A stretch of 64,000 nt of DNA, from NCBI GenBank assembly GCA_024743195.1, contig JANSXE010000001.1, forward strand, positions 62,001 through 126,000. Direction: 5' to 3'. This DNA is from Alphaproteobacteria bacterium. GTDB taxonomy: Bacteria; Pseudomonadota; Alphaproteobacteria; UBA8366; Aestuariispiraceae. Position 1 is the stretch's first letter. Each line of letters opens with the position of its first letter. Below are positions 53,258-63,057 of the stretch, one piece after another. Position numbers and translations under genes: made by a program. The notes under the pieces are model-generated. The model was not told the origin of the DNA, made no database searches, and was given only the letters and a program-made list of their open reading frames with translations.

Positions 53258-55846
53258 TCAGCCCGTTTCCCGGCCATCGTCGCCGAAACGCAACAGGATG
53301 GCCGGCAGCACGACGATGCTGGCCAACAGAACGGCGGTGACGCCGAGCGCCAGGAACTCGCCCATGCCCGCAACGCCCCGATTGTCCGACAGCATGAGCG
53401 TCGCGAAGGAGGCGATCGTCGTGGCGCCGCTCAGCAATGTCGCCCGCGGCGTGGAGGAGCGCATCAACAAGGCCAAGGACGTCTCGTCGCGCCAACGCAT
53501 GACCACATGCAGCCCGTTGTCGACCCCCAACCCGAGGATCAGCGGGATCACGATCACGTTGGTGCTGTTGAACGGCCGGTCGAACAGCACCGAGTAGCCG
53601 CCGAGCACGACCGCGGCCAGCACCAGCGGCGCCATGACGGCGGCGGCCGTGCGCGCAGTGCCCAGAATCGCCCAAACCAGGAGAAAGACCGCGACCGCCG
53701 CACTCGCGATCGCCTGCAGGAAGGATCCGGTGACGATCGCGCCGACGCCGGCCTCCAGCGTCGGTCGGCCGGTCGCCTGGGGATAGAGCGTGGTCACCGC
53801 CTCGACGAAGCGGCGGAGCGCCCGAAAGTCGGTCAGATCCTCCGCCGGCAGCGCCACGGCCCGGCCGCGCCCGTCCTCGGAGACGTAGCGCGCGCGCATC
53901 TCCGCCGGCAGCGTCTCGAGCGAGACCGGCTCGGCCTGCAGCGCCTCGCGCAGGCGATCCAGCAGCATCGGGATGTGGCGCGTGACCCGGTCGGCGAAGT
54001 CCTCGATCGCCTCGGGCCCCGCCGCGGTCAGCGCGTCGACCCGCCCGGCAAGCGCCCCGCCGGCGGGGTCTTCGATCCCGCGCGCGGCGTCGCGGAGCCG
54101 ACGAAGCGCGTCCAGCCGACCTTCCGCGTCGAGCGGCGCCGCCGTCTCTATCGGGTTCAGCGCCGGCCAGAGACTGGCCGCCAAGTCGGCGATGATCGCA
54201 CGCTTCACCGTCTGATCGGTCGGGACCAGGCTCTGCGGGCCTTTGGCGTCGGCGACCTCCGACAAGGTCGACAGGCGGCTTGCAGCCGCATTCGCCTGCG
54301 CAGGCGTCTCCTTCACGATCGACAGGGAATAGGCGGTCAGCACCCCGTCCTCCTGCAGGTCGCGCAACGCGGCGATCGACTCCGCCTCCGGATCTTTCAA
54401 AGACAGCGTGTTGAAATCGAAGGAGATCTGGATGGACAAGGCCGCGGCGACGAGCCCGACCCCAAGCGCCCAGACCCGCACGGCGCCGGCGCGGCGCGTG
54501 AGCCACCGCGCCGCCTCGCCGCCGAACGGCAGCACCCTGCCGGCTTCCTCCGGCAGATCCTCGGCCTTCATGACGGCCAGCAGCGCCGGCAGGACCGTGA
54601 AACTCGCAAGCAGGGCGAACAGCATGCCGCCGGCGGAGATGAGGCCGAGTTCGGCCAAGCCCCTGAACTCCGTCGGCGTGAAAGCCAGGAAGCCCACCGC
54701 CGAGGTCACCCCGCACAGCGCCAGCGCCGCCGCCGTCTGCGCGCCGGTGCGGGCCGCCGCGCGTTCCGCCCCGTCGGCGAAGGCCGCCTCCTCGCGGAAG
54801 CGCAAGCCGAAGTGGATCGCGAAATCGATGCCCAAGCCGATGAAGAGAACCGAGAAGACGACGGACAGCAGGTTAAGGTCGTCCACCACGACCGATGCGT
54901 AGCCCGCCGTCCAGGCGAGCCCGACCAACAAGGTCGCAACCCCGGCCGCGATCATTCGCCAGGACCGGAAGCCGACCCACATCACCGCCGCCACCAAGGC
55001 CAGCGAGATCAGCCCGGCGCGCTGGATGTCGGCGACCATGCCGTCGACCTCCTCCGCCGAAAGCGGACCGCGCCCGGTCAGCCGCACCTGATAGCCCGCC
55101 TCCGCGTCCAGCCCCAGGGCCTGCGCCTCGGCGCGGATGACGCGGCTGGTGTCGCCGCCGACCTCCTGTTCCGCCCCGTCCAAGCGCCCCTGAACCAGCA
55201 GCAAGCGGCGTGACGTCGCCAGGTCCTCGCCAAGCAGCAGACGGGACCAGGACGTCGCCGCCGGCGCGCCTTCAAGCGTCCGGGCCGCCGCCTCCGCCAG
55301 AAATTCGGCAAGCCGCGCCGCCGCCTCCGGATCGCGCGCCGCCGCCCCCTCCAGCAGGTCGGCGACGCCGCGCAGGCTGGGGTCCCGGGCGAGCGCGGCG
55401 ACCGCCGGCTGCGCCGGCGCCAATCGATCGGCGAGGCTCTCCAACCGATCCGGAGCCAGAAAGAGCAGGCCGTTTCGGCGCATGAAGGGCGTCTCTTCCG
55501 GCGCGCGGACCGCATTGAACAGGGACCCGTGCGCCCGCAACGCGTCGCGCAAGGCCCGCTGGGCCGCCGCGGCCTGATCGGCCCCCGGCGCGTCGATCAC
55601 GACGATGTTGGTGCGGCGGTCATAGGTGAACGCGCGCTTGTAGCGCTCATAGTCCTGCAGGAAGGGGGCGTCCTGCGGGATCAGGGCCGTCGCGTCCGGC
55701 TCGACCTCAAGGCTCGCGAACGCCGCCGCGACGCTGAGAGCGGCCAACAAAGCCGATGCGCCGAGCACGAGCAGCGGCCGACGCGCCGCGCCGCGCGCGC
55801 AGGCGGCGGCGATCCGCTTCAGGCGAGGGCTCAAACGATCGATCAC
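53258..55846 (-). CDS. hpnN: MMPL/RND-family lipid exporter, HpnN-like
   Basis: 862 aa, RND fold with two repeats: periplasmic loop (ATALIPQDAPFLQDYERYKR), five-helix blocks VFSVLFIGLGIDFAIHFGLR and STNVIVIPLILGLGVDNGLH, GVTSAVGFLAFTPTEFRGLA. HpnN moves hopanoids to the outer membrane. GTG 55846 is chosen as the frame further upstream is shadow. It is divergent from the MlaC-like gene at 56088, a pairing seen for hopanoid transport. No squalene-hopene cyclase is in the window, so hopanoid as cargo is inferred. Confidence 0.82.
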   Translation of the reverse strand: MIDRLSPRLKRIAAACARGAARRPLLVLGASALLAALSVAAAFASLEVEPDATALIPQDAPFLQDYERYKRAFTYDRRTNIVVIDAPGADQAAAAQRALRDALRAHGSLFNAVRAPEETPFMRRNGLLFLAPDRLESLADRLAPAQPAVAALARDPSLRGVADLLEGAAARDPEAAARLAEFLAEAAARTLEGAPAATSWSRLLLGEDLATSRRLLLVQGRLDGAEQEVGGDTSRVIRAEAQALGLDAEAGYQVRLTGRGPLSAEEVDGMVADIQRAGLISLALVAAVMWVGFRSWRMIAAGVATLLVGLAWTAGYASVVVDDLNLLSVVFSVLFIGLGIDFAIHFGLRFREEAAFADGAERAAARTGAQTAAALALCGVTSAVGFLAFTPTEFRGLAELGLISAGGMLFALLASFTVLPALLAVMKAEDLPEEAGRVLPFGGEAARWLTRRAGAVRVWALGVGLVAAALSIQISFDFNTLSLKDPEAESIAALRDLQEDGVLTAYSLSIVKETPAQANAAASRLSTLSEVADAKGPQSLVPTDQTVKRAIIADLAASLWPALNPIETAAPLDAEGRLDALRRLRDAARGIEDPAGGALAGRVDALTAAGPEAIEDFADRVTRHIPMLLDRLREALQAEPVSLETLPAEMRARYVSEDGRGRAVALPAEDLTDFRALRRFVEAVTTLYPQATGRPTLEAGVGAIVTGSFLQAIASAAVAVFLLVWAILGTARTAAAVMAPLVLAAVVLGGYSVLFDRPFNSTNVIVIPLILGLGVDNGLHVVMRWRDETSLALLMRSSTPRATLLSGATTIASFATLMLSDNRGVAGMGEFLALGVTAVLLASIVVLPAILLRFGDDGRETG

Positions 55847-56087
55847 AGGCAGGCGGTTCCCGATTTTTCCAGGGGACTCGTCACGAAAGGACGACGAATG
55901 GACTTTATGTCTCCGGCCGTATGGGTTAAAGCCCGACGCTGTCGAAACGCCAAGGCGCGGCCGCAGAATCGCCCAAAAGCGGGGAGAGAGAAGGAGACGG
56001 ACCGTCGCATGCGGCGGCGGCCCGGCGAGATGGCATTGCATGCGCCCGGCAGACGGCCGGTGCGACGGGTGGGGAGTAGCGGCCGTT

Positions 56088-56738
56088 ATGCTGAAGACCC
56101 TTTTGCCCCGGCGGCGTTTCGCCGCTTTGGCGCTGTGCGCCGCCGCTTGGCTGAGTGCGGGTCCGAGCTTTGCGCTGACCGACGCCGACGGCGCCGCCGC
56201 GCGCACCGTCGTCGAGGAATTGGCGCGGGATCTCGGCGATCTCGCCGAGCGCACCGCCGGCATGTCTCGCGCCGACGCGGTCGACGCCTCCGCGTCGCTG
56301 CTGACGTCCAGTTTCGACCTGGACCGGATCGCCGCCGCGACGGTCGGCCGGACGCGCTACGAATCCTGGACGCCCGAGCAGCGGGCCACCTATGTCGAGG
56401 CCTTCACCCGCTACACGCTGGCGACCCAGACCGGATCGCTGACACGCTACGAGCAGGACCGGCTCACCATCGGCGAGGCCGTGGACGGTCCGGCCGGGCT
56501 CGTCATGGTGCGCACGCAGTATCAGGAGGGGGACGGCGGAACCTCCACCGTCGATTTCATGCTGCACAAGGATGGATCGGGCGCCTTTCGCATCGTCGAC
56601 CTCGTGGTCGACGGATCGGTCAGCCAGCTCCAGCTCCGGCGGGCGGAGTTCTCGTCGGTCCTGCAGTCGAAGGGCTATGACGGGTTGATCGAGGTTCTGA
56701 ACGAAACCACGCAGAAGATCCTGGCGAAGTCCGGCTGA
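56088..56738 (+). CDS. MlaC/HpnM-like periplasmic lipid-binding protein
   Basis: 216 aa. Signal peptide (LLPRRRFAALALCAAAWLSA, cleavage near SFA) then the MlaC/Ttg2D fold: VEELARDLGDLAERT, FDLDRIAAATVGR, EAFTRYTLATQTGSLTRYE and FRIVDLVVDGSVSQLQLRRA. It likely shuttles lipid through the periplasm for the divergent HpnN-like exporter. Upstream (55847-56087) no other gene is seen. Confidence 0.85.
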   Translation: MLKTLLPRRRFAALALCAAAWLSAGPSFALTDADGAAARTVVEELARDLGDLAERTAGMSRADAVDASASLLTSSFDLDRIAAATVGRTRYESWTPEQRATYVEAFTRYTLATQTGSLTRYEQDRLTIGEAVDGPAGLVMVRTQYQEGDGGTSTVDFMLHKDGSGAFRIVDLVVDGSVSQLQLRRAEFSSVLQSKGYDGLIEVLNETTQKILAKSG

Positions 56739-56772
56739 CGAGCGGGACGGACGGGCGACGACGGAAGGGCGC

Positions 56773-57618
56773 ATGCGGACCGGTTACGCGGCGTTGAGCG
56801 CGACAGGCGCGGTGCTGACGGCGGCGGCGATCGTCGGCCTGCTGTCGCCGATCGAAGACGCCGCGATGGCGGCTCTCGTCGCCTGGATTCGGCCCACGAA
56901 CGCCTATTACGACGCGCTGCGGATCGAGCTGTCGCTGGTGGCGTTGGGCCTTTTCCTGATCTGGGCGGGTTTCGCGCTCCAGCGCAGCTTCCCGCCGCCC
57001 GCCCGTCCGCCGCGCTTCATCTGGCGGCCGGAGTTCGTCGCCGGCTTGGCGATCTTTCCCGTCTTCTGGATCGGTCATCACGAACTGCTCGGCGTCCCGG
57101 AGTGGATCTGGGCGGAAGACGGTCCGATGGAGTACCTGACCGTTGCGCTCCTCGCAGCCTCCGCCGGCTTCGCCCTGATCGCCCGGCGGCGCGGCGCAGA
57201 CCGCTTCGATGGGGCCGAGCGCGCGCTGCTGTTGATCTTCGCAGTCGGCCTGCTGGTGCTGGCGGCGGAGGAGATCAGTTGGGGTCAGCGCCTGCTCGAC
57301 ATCGAAACCCCGGCCGCGCTGAAAGAGAAGAACGTCCAAGGCGAGATCAATCTGCACAACCTGACCGTCGGCTGGAACGAGGTGTTCCGCATGGCGGTCG
57401 CCTGCGCGCTCTCCGCGCTGATCCTGTTGAACGAGACGGACGCGATTCCCGGCCTCCGGGGACGGCTCGACGGGCTGAAGCCGGCGCCGGGCCGCTTCTT
57501 CTGGCTGCCGCTTCTGCTGATCCCAGCGCATCTCTATGACGAGTTGTTCGAGCAGGTCGCCTCCTTCGCCATCCTGGCCTATGCGATGGGATTGGCCGCT
57601 CGTTCGCGCCATTCATGA
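56773..57618 (+). CDS. uncharacterised integral membrane protein (EEISWGQR type)
   Basis: 281 aa with about six hydrophobic segments. The conserved family motif EEISWGQRLLDIETP, followed by NVQGEINLHNL, is present. The residues cluster on one face near the middle of the membrane and look catalytic or binding, but no function is established. It starts 35 nt after the MlaC-like stop, so the two may be co-transcribed and share an envelope-lipid role (inference). Confidence 0.75.
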   Translation: MRTGYAALSATGAVLTAAAIVGLLSPIEDAAMAALVAWIRPTNAYYDALRIELSLVALGLFLIWAGFALQRSFPPPARPPRFIWRPEFVAGLAIFPVFWIGHHELLGVPEWIWAEDGPMEYLTVALLAASAGFALIARRRGADRFDGAERALLLIFAVGLLVLAAEEISWGQRLLDIETPAALKEKNVQGEINLHNLTVGWNEVFRMAVACALSALILLNETDAIPGLRGRLDGLKPAPGRFFWLPLLLIPAHLYDELFEQVASFAILAYAMGLAARSRHS

Positions 57619-57691
57619 TTGTGCGGCACAGGTATTCGCCGATTTTGCCCACTTCTTTGCATCCCTCCACCCCCTACACTATCGCCCCATC

Positions 57692-58981
57692 ATGACGCCG
57701 CGCTCCACAGGCTTCACCCTCAGCCCCGCCGATCCGGGCTACCGGCCGTCGGCGCGCGCCTATGTCGCGTTCGGGCTGGCCTGCCTGTTCTTCGGCTACG
57801 CCTTTCTGCAGCGGGTCGCCCCCAGCGTCATGACCGACGAGTTGATGCGCGCCTATTCGGTCGGCGGCGCGGCGCTGGGCTCGCTTTCGGCCTTCTATTT
57901 CTACGCCTATGCCGGCATGCAACTGCCGGTCGGCCTGCTGATCGACCGGTACGGCCCGCGCCGGCTGATGGCGGGCGCGATGGCGCTTTGCACGCTGGGA
58001 AGCCTGTTTTTCGCGCTCAGCGACACGGTGGCGCTCGCCTCCATCGGCCGGGCGATGATCGGCGGCGCGGTCGCCTTCGGCTATGTCGGCGCGATGACGG
58101 TCGCGGCGCACTGGTTCCCGCCGGGCCGCTTTACGCTGTTGGTGGGGGTCCTGCAGGCCGTCGGCATGGCCGGCGCGGTGGCCGGCCAGGCGCCGCTGCG
58201 TCTGGTCGTGGACGCGGCCGGCTGGCGCGAGACGATGATGCTGATCGGCGGTTTGGCCGCGCTGCTCGCCCTTGCGCTCTTCGTCGTGCTGCGCGACAGG
58301 ACCGAGCGGCGCAAGGCCAAGGGCGACGGCGTGCTGGCGGGCGTCGCGCATGTGTTGCGGCGGCGGGACACCTGGGCCAACGCCGTGGCGGGGCTGGCGC
58401 TGAGCGCGCCGATGCTGGCCTTCGCGGGTCTGTGGGCCGTGCCGTGGCTCGTGCAGGTGCACGGCTACAGCCAGGCGGAGGCGGCGGCGACCGCCTCGCT
58501 GGTCTTCATCGGCTGGGGCGCGACCGCGCCGGTCTATGGCTGGCTCACCGATCGGATCGGGCGGCGCAAGCCCCTGCTCCTGCTCGGCTACGGCTTGGCG
58601 GCGACGGGACTGGGCGGGCTCGTCTATCTGCCGGATCTGTCGCCCGGGCTGATTTCCGGGCTGACCCTGCTCGTCGGGATCGGCGGCTGTTCGATGGTGC
58701 TGAACTTCACGCTGGTGCGCGAGACCAACCGGCCGGGCGACGCCGGCGCGGCGCTCGGCTTCGTGAATATGTGCGTCGTGGCCTCGGGCGCGATTTTCCA
58801 GCCGCTGATCGGCTTCCTGCTCGACGTCGGCTGGGACGGCGCCATCGTGGACGGGGTGCGCGTCTATTCGGAGGCGGCCTATCGCGCGGCGTTCAGCGTG
58901 CTGATCGCATCCTATGCGGTGGGCGTCGCGGCCTGTCTGACGATGCGCGAGACCCGCGGGCGCCAATTGGTGGAGGATTGA
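57692..58981 (+). CDS. MFS transporter
   Basis: 429 aa, twelve membrane segments. The loop 2-3 motif is GLLIDRYGPRRLMAG and the symmetrical loop 8-9 motif GWLTDRIGRRKPLLL. The N-terminal FFGYAFLQRVAPSVMTDELM resembles the ExuT/NarK-like sugar-acid and anion branch. The substrate is unknown. It starts 4 nt before the GNAT gene in the sense that the GNAT follows its stop by 4 nt, so they are co-transcribed. Confidence 0.88.
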   Translation: MTPRSTGFTLSPADPGYRPSARAYVAFGLACLFFGYAFLQRVAPSVMTDELMRAYSVGGAALGSLSAFYFYAYAGMQLPVGLLIDRYGPRRLMAGAMALCTLGSLFFALSDTVALASIGRAMIGGAVAFGYVGAMTVAAHWFPPGRFTLLVGVLQAVGMAGAVAGQAPLRLVVDAAGWRETMMLIGGLAALLALALFVVLRDRTERRKAKGDGVLAGVAHVLRRRDTWANAVAGLALSAPMLAFAGLWAVPWLVQVHGYSQAEAAATASLVFIGWGATAPVYGWLTDRIGRRKPLLLLGYGLAATGLGGLVYLPDLSPGLISGLTLLVGIGGCSMVLNFTLVRETNRPGDAGAALGFVNMCVVASGAIFQPLIGFLLDVGWDGAIVDGVRVYSEAAYRAAFSVLIASYAVGVAACLTMRETRGRQLVED

Positions 58982-58985
58982 CCCC

Positions 58986-59471
58986 ATGACCCAGTCCAAG
59001 GGCGGCGTCGTCATCGCCGCGGAAAGCCCGGATCAGGGCGCCGTCAACTGCATGATGCGGGAAAGCGACCGCTACTTCGCGTCGCTCTACGCGGATGACG
59101 AGAACCACCTGCTCGATCTGGGCGAGTTGGAGCGGCCCGAAGTCACGTTCCTGGTGGCGCGCTGCGACGGCGTGATCGCCGGCTTCGGCGCCCTGGTGCG
59201 CTGCGAGGATGCGCAGGACGGACCCTATGGGGAATTGAAGCGGATCTATGTGCCCGCGGCCATGCGGGGCATGGGCGTCGGGCGGATGCTGGTCGACGCC
59301 CTGGAAGAGGCGGCGCAGAGCCAGGGGCTTTCCCTGCTGCGGCTCGAAACCGGCACGCTTCAACCGGAAGCGCTCGGCCTCTACCGCGCGGCCGGATACG
59401 TCGAGCGCGGCCCGTTCGGCGACTATCCGCCGGCAGAGGTCAGCCTGTTCTTCGAGAAACGGCTGGCGTGA
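58986..59471 (+). CDS. GNAT family N-acetyltransferase
   Basis: 161 aa, complete. AcCoA-binding RGMGVGRMLVDALEEAA follows IYVPAAM, with LGLYRAAGYVERGPFGDYPP at the end. Acetylates a small molecule or protein amine; substrate unknown. Coupled to the MFS gene at 4 nt. It is convergent with the SufA-type gene at 59507. Confidence 0.88.
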   Translation: MTQSKGGVVIAAESPDQGAVNCMMRESDRYFASLYADDENHLLDLGELERPEVTFLVARCDGVIAGFGALVRCEDAQDGPYGELKRIYVPAAMRGMGVGRMLVDALEEAAQSQGLSLLRLETGTLQPEALGLYRAAGYVERGPFGDYPPAEVSLFFEKRLA

Positions 59472-59506
59472 CGCCGCGTCGACAGGCCGTCGGCCCGGGG
59501 TGGTCC

Positions 59507-59854
59507 TCAGCTAACGGAAAAGCTCTCGCCGCAGCCGCAGCGCGCCGTCTCGTTCGGATTGGAGAAGGTGAAGCCGCTCTTCAACTTGTCCTCGGCGTAG
59601 TCGATCTCGGCGCCGACGAGGAACATGGTGGCCGCCGGGTCGATGAAGACCTTGGCCCCGCCGCAATCCACCTCTTCCTCGAACTGCTTCTTGTCGGTCG
59701 CGTATTCGACGACGTAGGACAGGCCCGAGCAGCCCTTGCTGGAGACGCCGACGCGCAGGCCGATCACGCCCGCGCCGCCCTTCTCCACCAGCCGGCGCAC
59801 CCGGTCGGCCGCCCGCTCGGTCAGGTTCACCATGGGTTTGTTGGGATCGAACAT
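59507..59854 (-). CDS. sufA: A-type iron-sulfur cluster carrier (SufA/ErpA type)
   Basis: 115 aa. Cluster-binding Cys in SSKGCSGLSYVVEYA and the C-terminal ARCGCGESFSV, with LRVGVSSKGC and AEIDYAEDKLKSGFTFSNPN. It receives an Fe-S cluster from SufBCD and passes it to apo-proteins. It is the last suf gene, 59 nt after sufT. Confidence 0.9.
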   Translation of the reverse strand: MFDPNKPMVNLTERAADRVRRLVEKGGAGVIGLRVGVSSKGCSGLSYVVEYATDKKQFEEEVDCGGAKVFIDPAATMFLVGAEIDYAEDKLKSGFTFSNPNETARCGCGESFSVS

Positions 59855-59913
59855 CGCTGCACCGTCCTTTTCGCGGCTGACCGTCGGCCGCTCCAGTCTA
59901 TATCGGAAGCCGC

Positions 59914-60411
59914 CTAGAACAAATCCAGGGCGAGCTTCGCGTCTTCGCTCATCATGTCCGGCCGCCAGGGCGGGTTCCAGGTCAGGGTCACCGTGACCAC
60001 GCCGATCCCGTCGACCCCGGCGACCGCGTCCGCGACCTGCTGCGGCATCTCGCCCGCGACCGGGCAGGCGGGCGCGGTGAGGGTCATCTCGATGTCCGCG
60101 TCGCCGTTGTCGTCCACATCGCAGCGGTAGATCAGGCCGAGATCGTAGATGTTCACCGGAATCTCGGGGTCATAGACGCTGCGCAGCGCCGCCTCGACCG
60201 CCGCCGGTTCGGCGACCGGCTGACCCTCGGCCAGCGGCTCTCCGGACAGCGCCTGGGTCCCCTCTTCCGCGCCGTCGCCGCCGCCCATGAACCCCAGATA
60301 GGGATGCACGAGGTCGGCGCCGGTCTGCGGCGCGGACTCCTCTGAAGCCGCGTCCGACCCCTCGGGCCGCATGACGTCGCGGGTCTTGTCGTCCGTCGTA
60401 TCCATCATCAT
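59914..60411 (-). CDS. sufT: SUF system protein SufT (MIP18/DUF59 domain)
   Basis: About 165 aa. A Glu/Asp/Ala-rich head of about 70 residues precedes the DUF59 domain: VYDPEIPVNIYDLGLIYRCD, LTAPACPVAGEMPQQVADAV with the conserved Cys, and LTWNPPWRPDMMSEDAK. SufT helps mature Fe-S proteins. Several ATGs cluster at 60405-60411; 60411 has AGGG at 4 nt. Confidence 0.9.
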   Translation of the reverse strand: MMMDTTDDKTRDVMRPEGSDAASEESAPQTGADLVHPYLGFMGGGDGAEEGTQALSGEPLAEGQPVAEPAAVEAALRSVYDPEIPVNIYDLGLIYRCDVDDNGDADIEMTLTAPACPVAGEMPQQVADAVAGVDGIGVVTVTLTWNPPWRPDMMSEDAKLALDLF

Positions 60412-60443
60412 TCGCCCTGTGTTCCGACGCCTCAAGCGCCGCC

Positions 60444-61709
60444 TCAGCCGAAGATCTTCACGACCTTCTCCAGCGCGACGCCGAGCTGGTCGATCTCGGC
60501 GCGCGTATTGTACATCCCCATGGACGCCCGGGTCGTCCCCGTGACGCCCATCCGGTGCATCAGCGGCTCCGCGCAGTGATGCCCGGCGCGCACCGCGACG
60601 CCCTGCTGGTCCAGAATGGTCGCCACATCATGCGGGTGCGCGCCGGCCAGGGTGAAGGACAGCACGGCCGTCTTGTCCGGCGCCGTGCCGATCACCTTGA
60701 GCCCCTCCACCGCCGCCAAGCGCTGCATGGCGTAGCGCAGCAGGTCCTGCTCGTGCGCCGCGATCGCCGGCAGCCCGACGCCCGAGACGTAGTCGATCGC
60801 GGCGGCCAACCCGATCGCCTCGACGATCGGCGGGGTGCCGGCCTCGAATTTGGCGGGCAGGTCGGCCCACTCCGACGTCTCGAAGCTGACGGAGGAGATC
60901 ATGTCGCCGCCGCCGAGGAAGGGCGGCATGCGCTCCAGCAGGTCCTCGCGGCCATAGAGCACGCCGATCCCGCTCGGCCCGTAGAGCTTGTGGCCGGTGA
61001 AGATGTAGAAGTCGCAATCCAGGTCCTGCATGTCGACGCTCATATGCATGACCGCCTGGCTGGCGTCGAACAGCACCCACGCGCCGGCGTCGTGCGCCGC
61101 CTCGACGATGCGCTTGGCCGGCGTGATCGTGCCCATGACGTTGGAGACGTGGGTCACCGCCACCAGCTTCACGCCGCCTTCGGCCAGCCGCTCGCGATAG
61201 GCGTCCATCAGGAACTCGCCCTCGTCGGAGACCGGCGTCACGACCAGCTCCACCCCCGTCGCGTCGCGCAGCATCTGCCACGGCACGATGTTGGAGTGAT
61301 GCTCCATCTCGGAGATCAGCACCTTGTCGCCGGCCTTCAGCAGGCCGCGGCCCAGGCTGTGGGCGACCAGATTGATCGCCTCGGTCGCGTTCTTGGCGAA
61401 CACGATCTCCGCGTCCGAGCGGGCGTTGAGGAAGCGCCGGACCGTCGCGCGCGCGCCCTCATAGGCGGCGGTCGTACGCTCGGAGAAGTCGTAGGCCCCG
61501 CGATGGACGTTCGCGTAACAGTGCTCGAAGCTCCAGCGCATGGCGTCGATCACCGCGCGCGGCTTCTGCGCCGACGCGCCGTTGTCCAGGAAGCAGAGCG
61601 GCTTGCCGTGCACCGTCTCGGACAGGATCGGGAACTCGGCGCGGATCGCCTCGACGTCGTAGGCGGCTTCCGCCGCGCCCGTCCTCATCGCTTCGGCCGC
61701 CTCGCTCAT
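60444..61709 (-). CDS. sufS: cysteine desulfurase SufS
   Basis: 421 aa, full length. PLP Lys in FYIFTGHKLYGPSGIGVLYG, catalytic Cys in AGHHCAEPLMHRMG, plus LDNGASAQKPRAVIDAM and RAGHHCAE as SufS-group markers. It removes sulfur from cysteine for SufBCD. Its start overlaps sufD by ATGA (61706-61709). Confidence 0.95.
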   Translation of the reverse strand: MSEAAEAMRTGAAEAAYDVEAIRAEFPILSETVHGKPLCFLDNGASAQKPRAVIDAMRWSFEHCYANVHRGAYDFSERTTAAYEGARATVRRFLNARSDAEIVFAKNATEAINLVAHSLGRGLLKAGDKVLISEMEHHSNIVPWQMLRDATGVELVVTPVSDEGEFLMDAYRERLAEGGVKLVAVTHVSNVMGTITPAKRIVEAAHDAGAWVLFDASQAVMHMSVDMQDLDCDFYIFTGHKLYGPSGIGVLYGREDLLERMPPFLGGGDMISSVSFETSEWADLPAKFEAGTPPIVEAIGLAAAIDYVSGVGLPAIAAHEQDLLRYAMQRLAAVEGLKVIGTAPDKTAVLSFTLAGAHPHDVATILDQQGVAVRAGHHCAEPLMHRMGVTGTTRASMGMYNTRAEIDQLGVALEKVVKIFG

Positions 61710-63031
61710 GCGCCCACTCCTTCGACCGCCTTCAATTTGGCCGCCAGCGCCGCCGCCAGCGCCGCGCGCGCGCCGGCGTGGGCTACCGCCTGAACATGCT
61801 CCGTCAGGAACGCCTCAATCAACAGGCCGCGCGCCGTCGCCTCCGGGATCCCGCGGGCGCGCAGATAGAAGAGTTGATCATGATCCAGATCGCCCGCCGT
61901 CGCGCCGTGGCTGCAGGCCACGTCGTCGGCGTAGATCTCGAGCTCCGGCTTGGCGTCGACCTCGGCGCCGTCGGACAGCAGGAGCGCCTTGTGCAGCTGG
62001 CGACCGTCGGTGCGCTGGGCCTCCGGCCGGACCAGGGTTTTGGCCTGGAACACGCCGCGCGCCTTGTCGTCGAGCACCCCTTTGAAGGTCTCGCGGCTGA
62101 CCGTCTCCGGCGCCGCATGGTCGACGAAGAGCGTATTGTCCAACACCTGCGCATCGTGGCCGAGATAGGCGCCGTCGAGCCGGCAATCGGCGCGCGGGCC
62201 CGCCAGCTCCACGCGCAGTTCGCGCCGCGCCAGCGCGGCGCCGAGTTGCAGCACGAAGCCGTCATAGACCGCGCTCTCGTCGAGCCGCAGCGCGCTGGAT
62301 GCGATATGGAAGGCCGCATCCGTCTCGTCCTGCAGGACGTAATGGCCGAGGCGCGCGCCGCGGGACAGCGCGATCTCGCTGACGCTGTTCGAGAAGGTCG
62401 GGCCGGCGCCGAGGCCCACATGGCTCTCGATCACCGTCGCCGACGCGTTCGCGCCCAGCGTCAGCGCGAGCCGGGGATGGCACGCGGCGGCCTGCTCCGC
62501 GCCCTCGTTCGCCGCGATGAAGATCAGGTGCAGCGGCGTCTCCACCATCGCGCCCTCGGCCACATCGATCAGCCAGCCGTCTTCCAGCGCCGCCGTATTG
62601 AGCGCGGCGAGCGGCGCGTCGGTGACGCCCGCATCGACGCTGAGCCGATCCGCCAGCGCCGCGTCCCCGTCAGCCAGCGCGGCCGCGAGCGAGCGTACGC
62701 GTACGCCCTCCGGCAGGGTGTCGAGATCGGACAGGGCGGCGCAAACGCGGCCGTTGACCAACGTCAGCCGTACGCCCTCAACCGCCAGAGCGTTCTCGGG
62801 CACGACCGCCGGCTCGACCACGGGGGAACCTGAAAATCCAAGCTTCCGCAAGCGGTTGAGGTCGGTGAACTTCCACCGCTCAACCCGGCGCGTCGGCAGG
62901 CCGGCGGCGGCGTACGCATCGGCCGCGCGGGCGCGAAGCGGGGCGATCGCGTCCGCCTTGGCGCCGCCGGATCGGGCGGCCTCCAGAAAGGGATCGGTGG
63001 GGGCGTCGCTGTGGCTCATCGGGAAATCCAT
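61706..63031 (-). CDS. sufD: Fe-S scaffold subunit SufD
   Basis: About 441 aa. Parallel beta-helix family; GRRVERWKFTDLNRL is replaced by TRRVERWKFTDLNRLRK at the N-terminus, and LEIYADDVACSHGATAGDLD and RGIPEATARGLLIEAFL carry the SufD motifs. It works with SufB and SufC in assembling clusters. ATG 63031 (AGGTGAT before it) or 63019 are the plausible starts. Confidence 0.92.
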   Translation of the reverse strand: MDFPMSHSDAPTDPFLEAARSGGAKADAIAPLRARAADAYAAAGLPTRRVERWKFTDLNRLRKLGFSGSPVVEPAVVPENALAVEGVRLTLVNGRVCAALSDLDTLPEGVRVRSLAAALADGDAALADRLSVDAGVTDAPLAALNTAALEDGWLIDVAEGAMVETPLHLIFIAANEGAEQAAACHPRLALTLGANASATVIESHVGLGAGPTFSNSVSEIALSRGARLGHYVLQDETDAAFHIASSALRLDESAVYDGFVLQLGAALARRELRVELAGPRADCRLDGAYLGHDAQVLDNTLFVDHAAPETVSRETFKGVLDDKARGVFQAKTLVRPEAQRTDGRQLHKALLLSDGAEVDAKPELEIYADDVACSHGATAGDLDHDQLFYLRARGIPEATARGLLIEAFLTEHVQAVAHAGARAALAAALAAKLKAVEGVGA

Positions 63032-63057
63032 ATCACCTGTCAAAGACGGTCCGGCGC

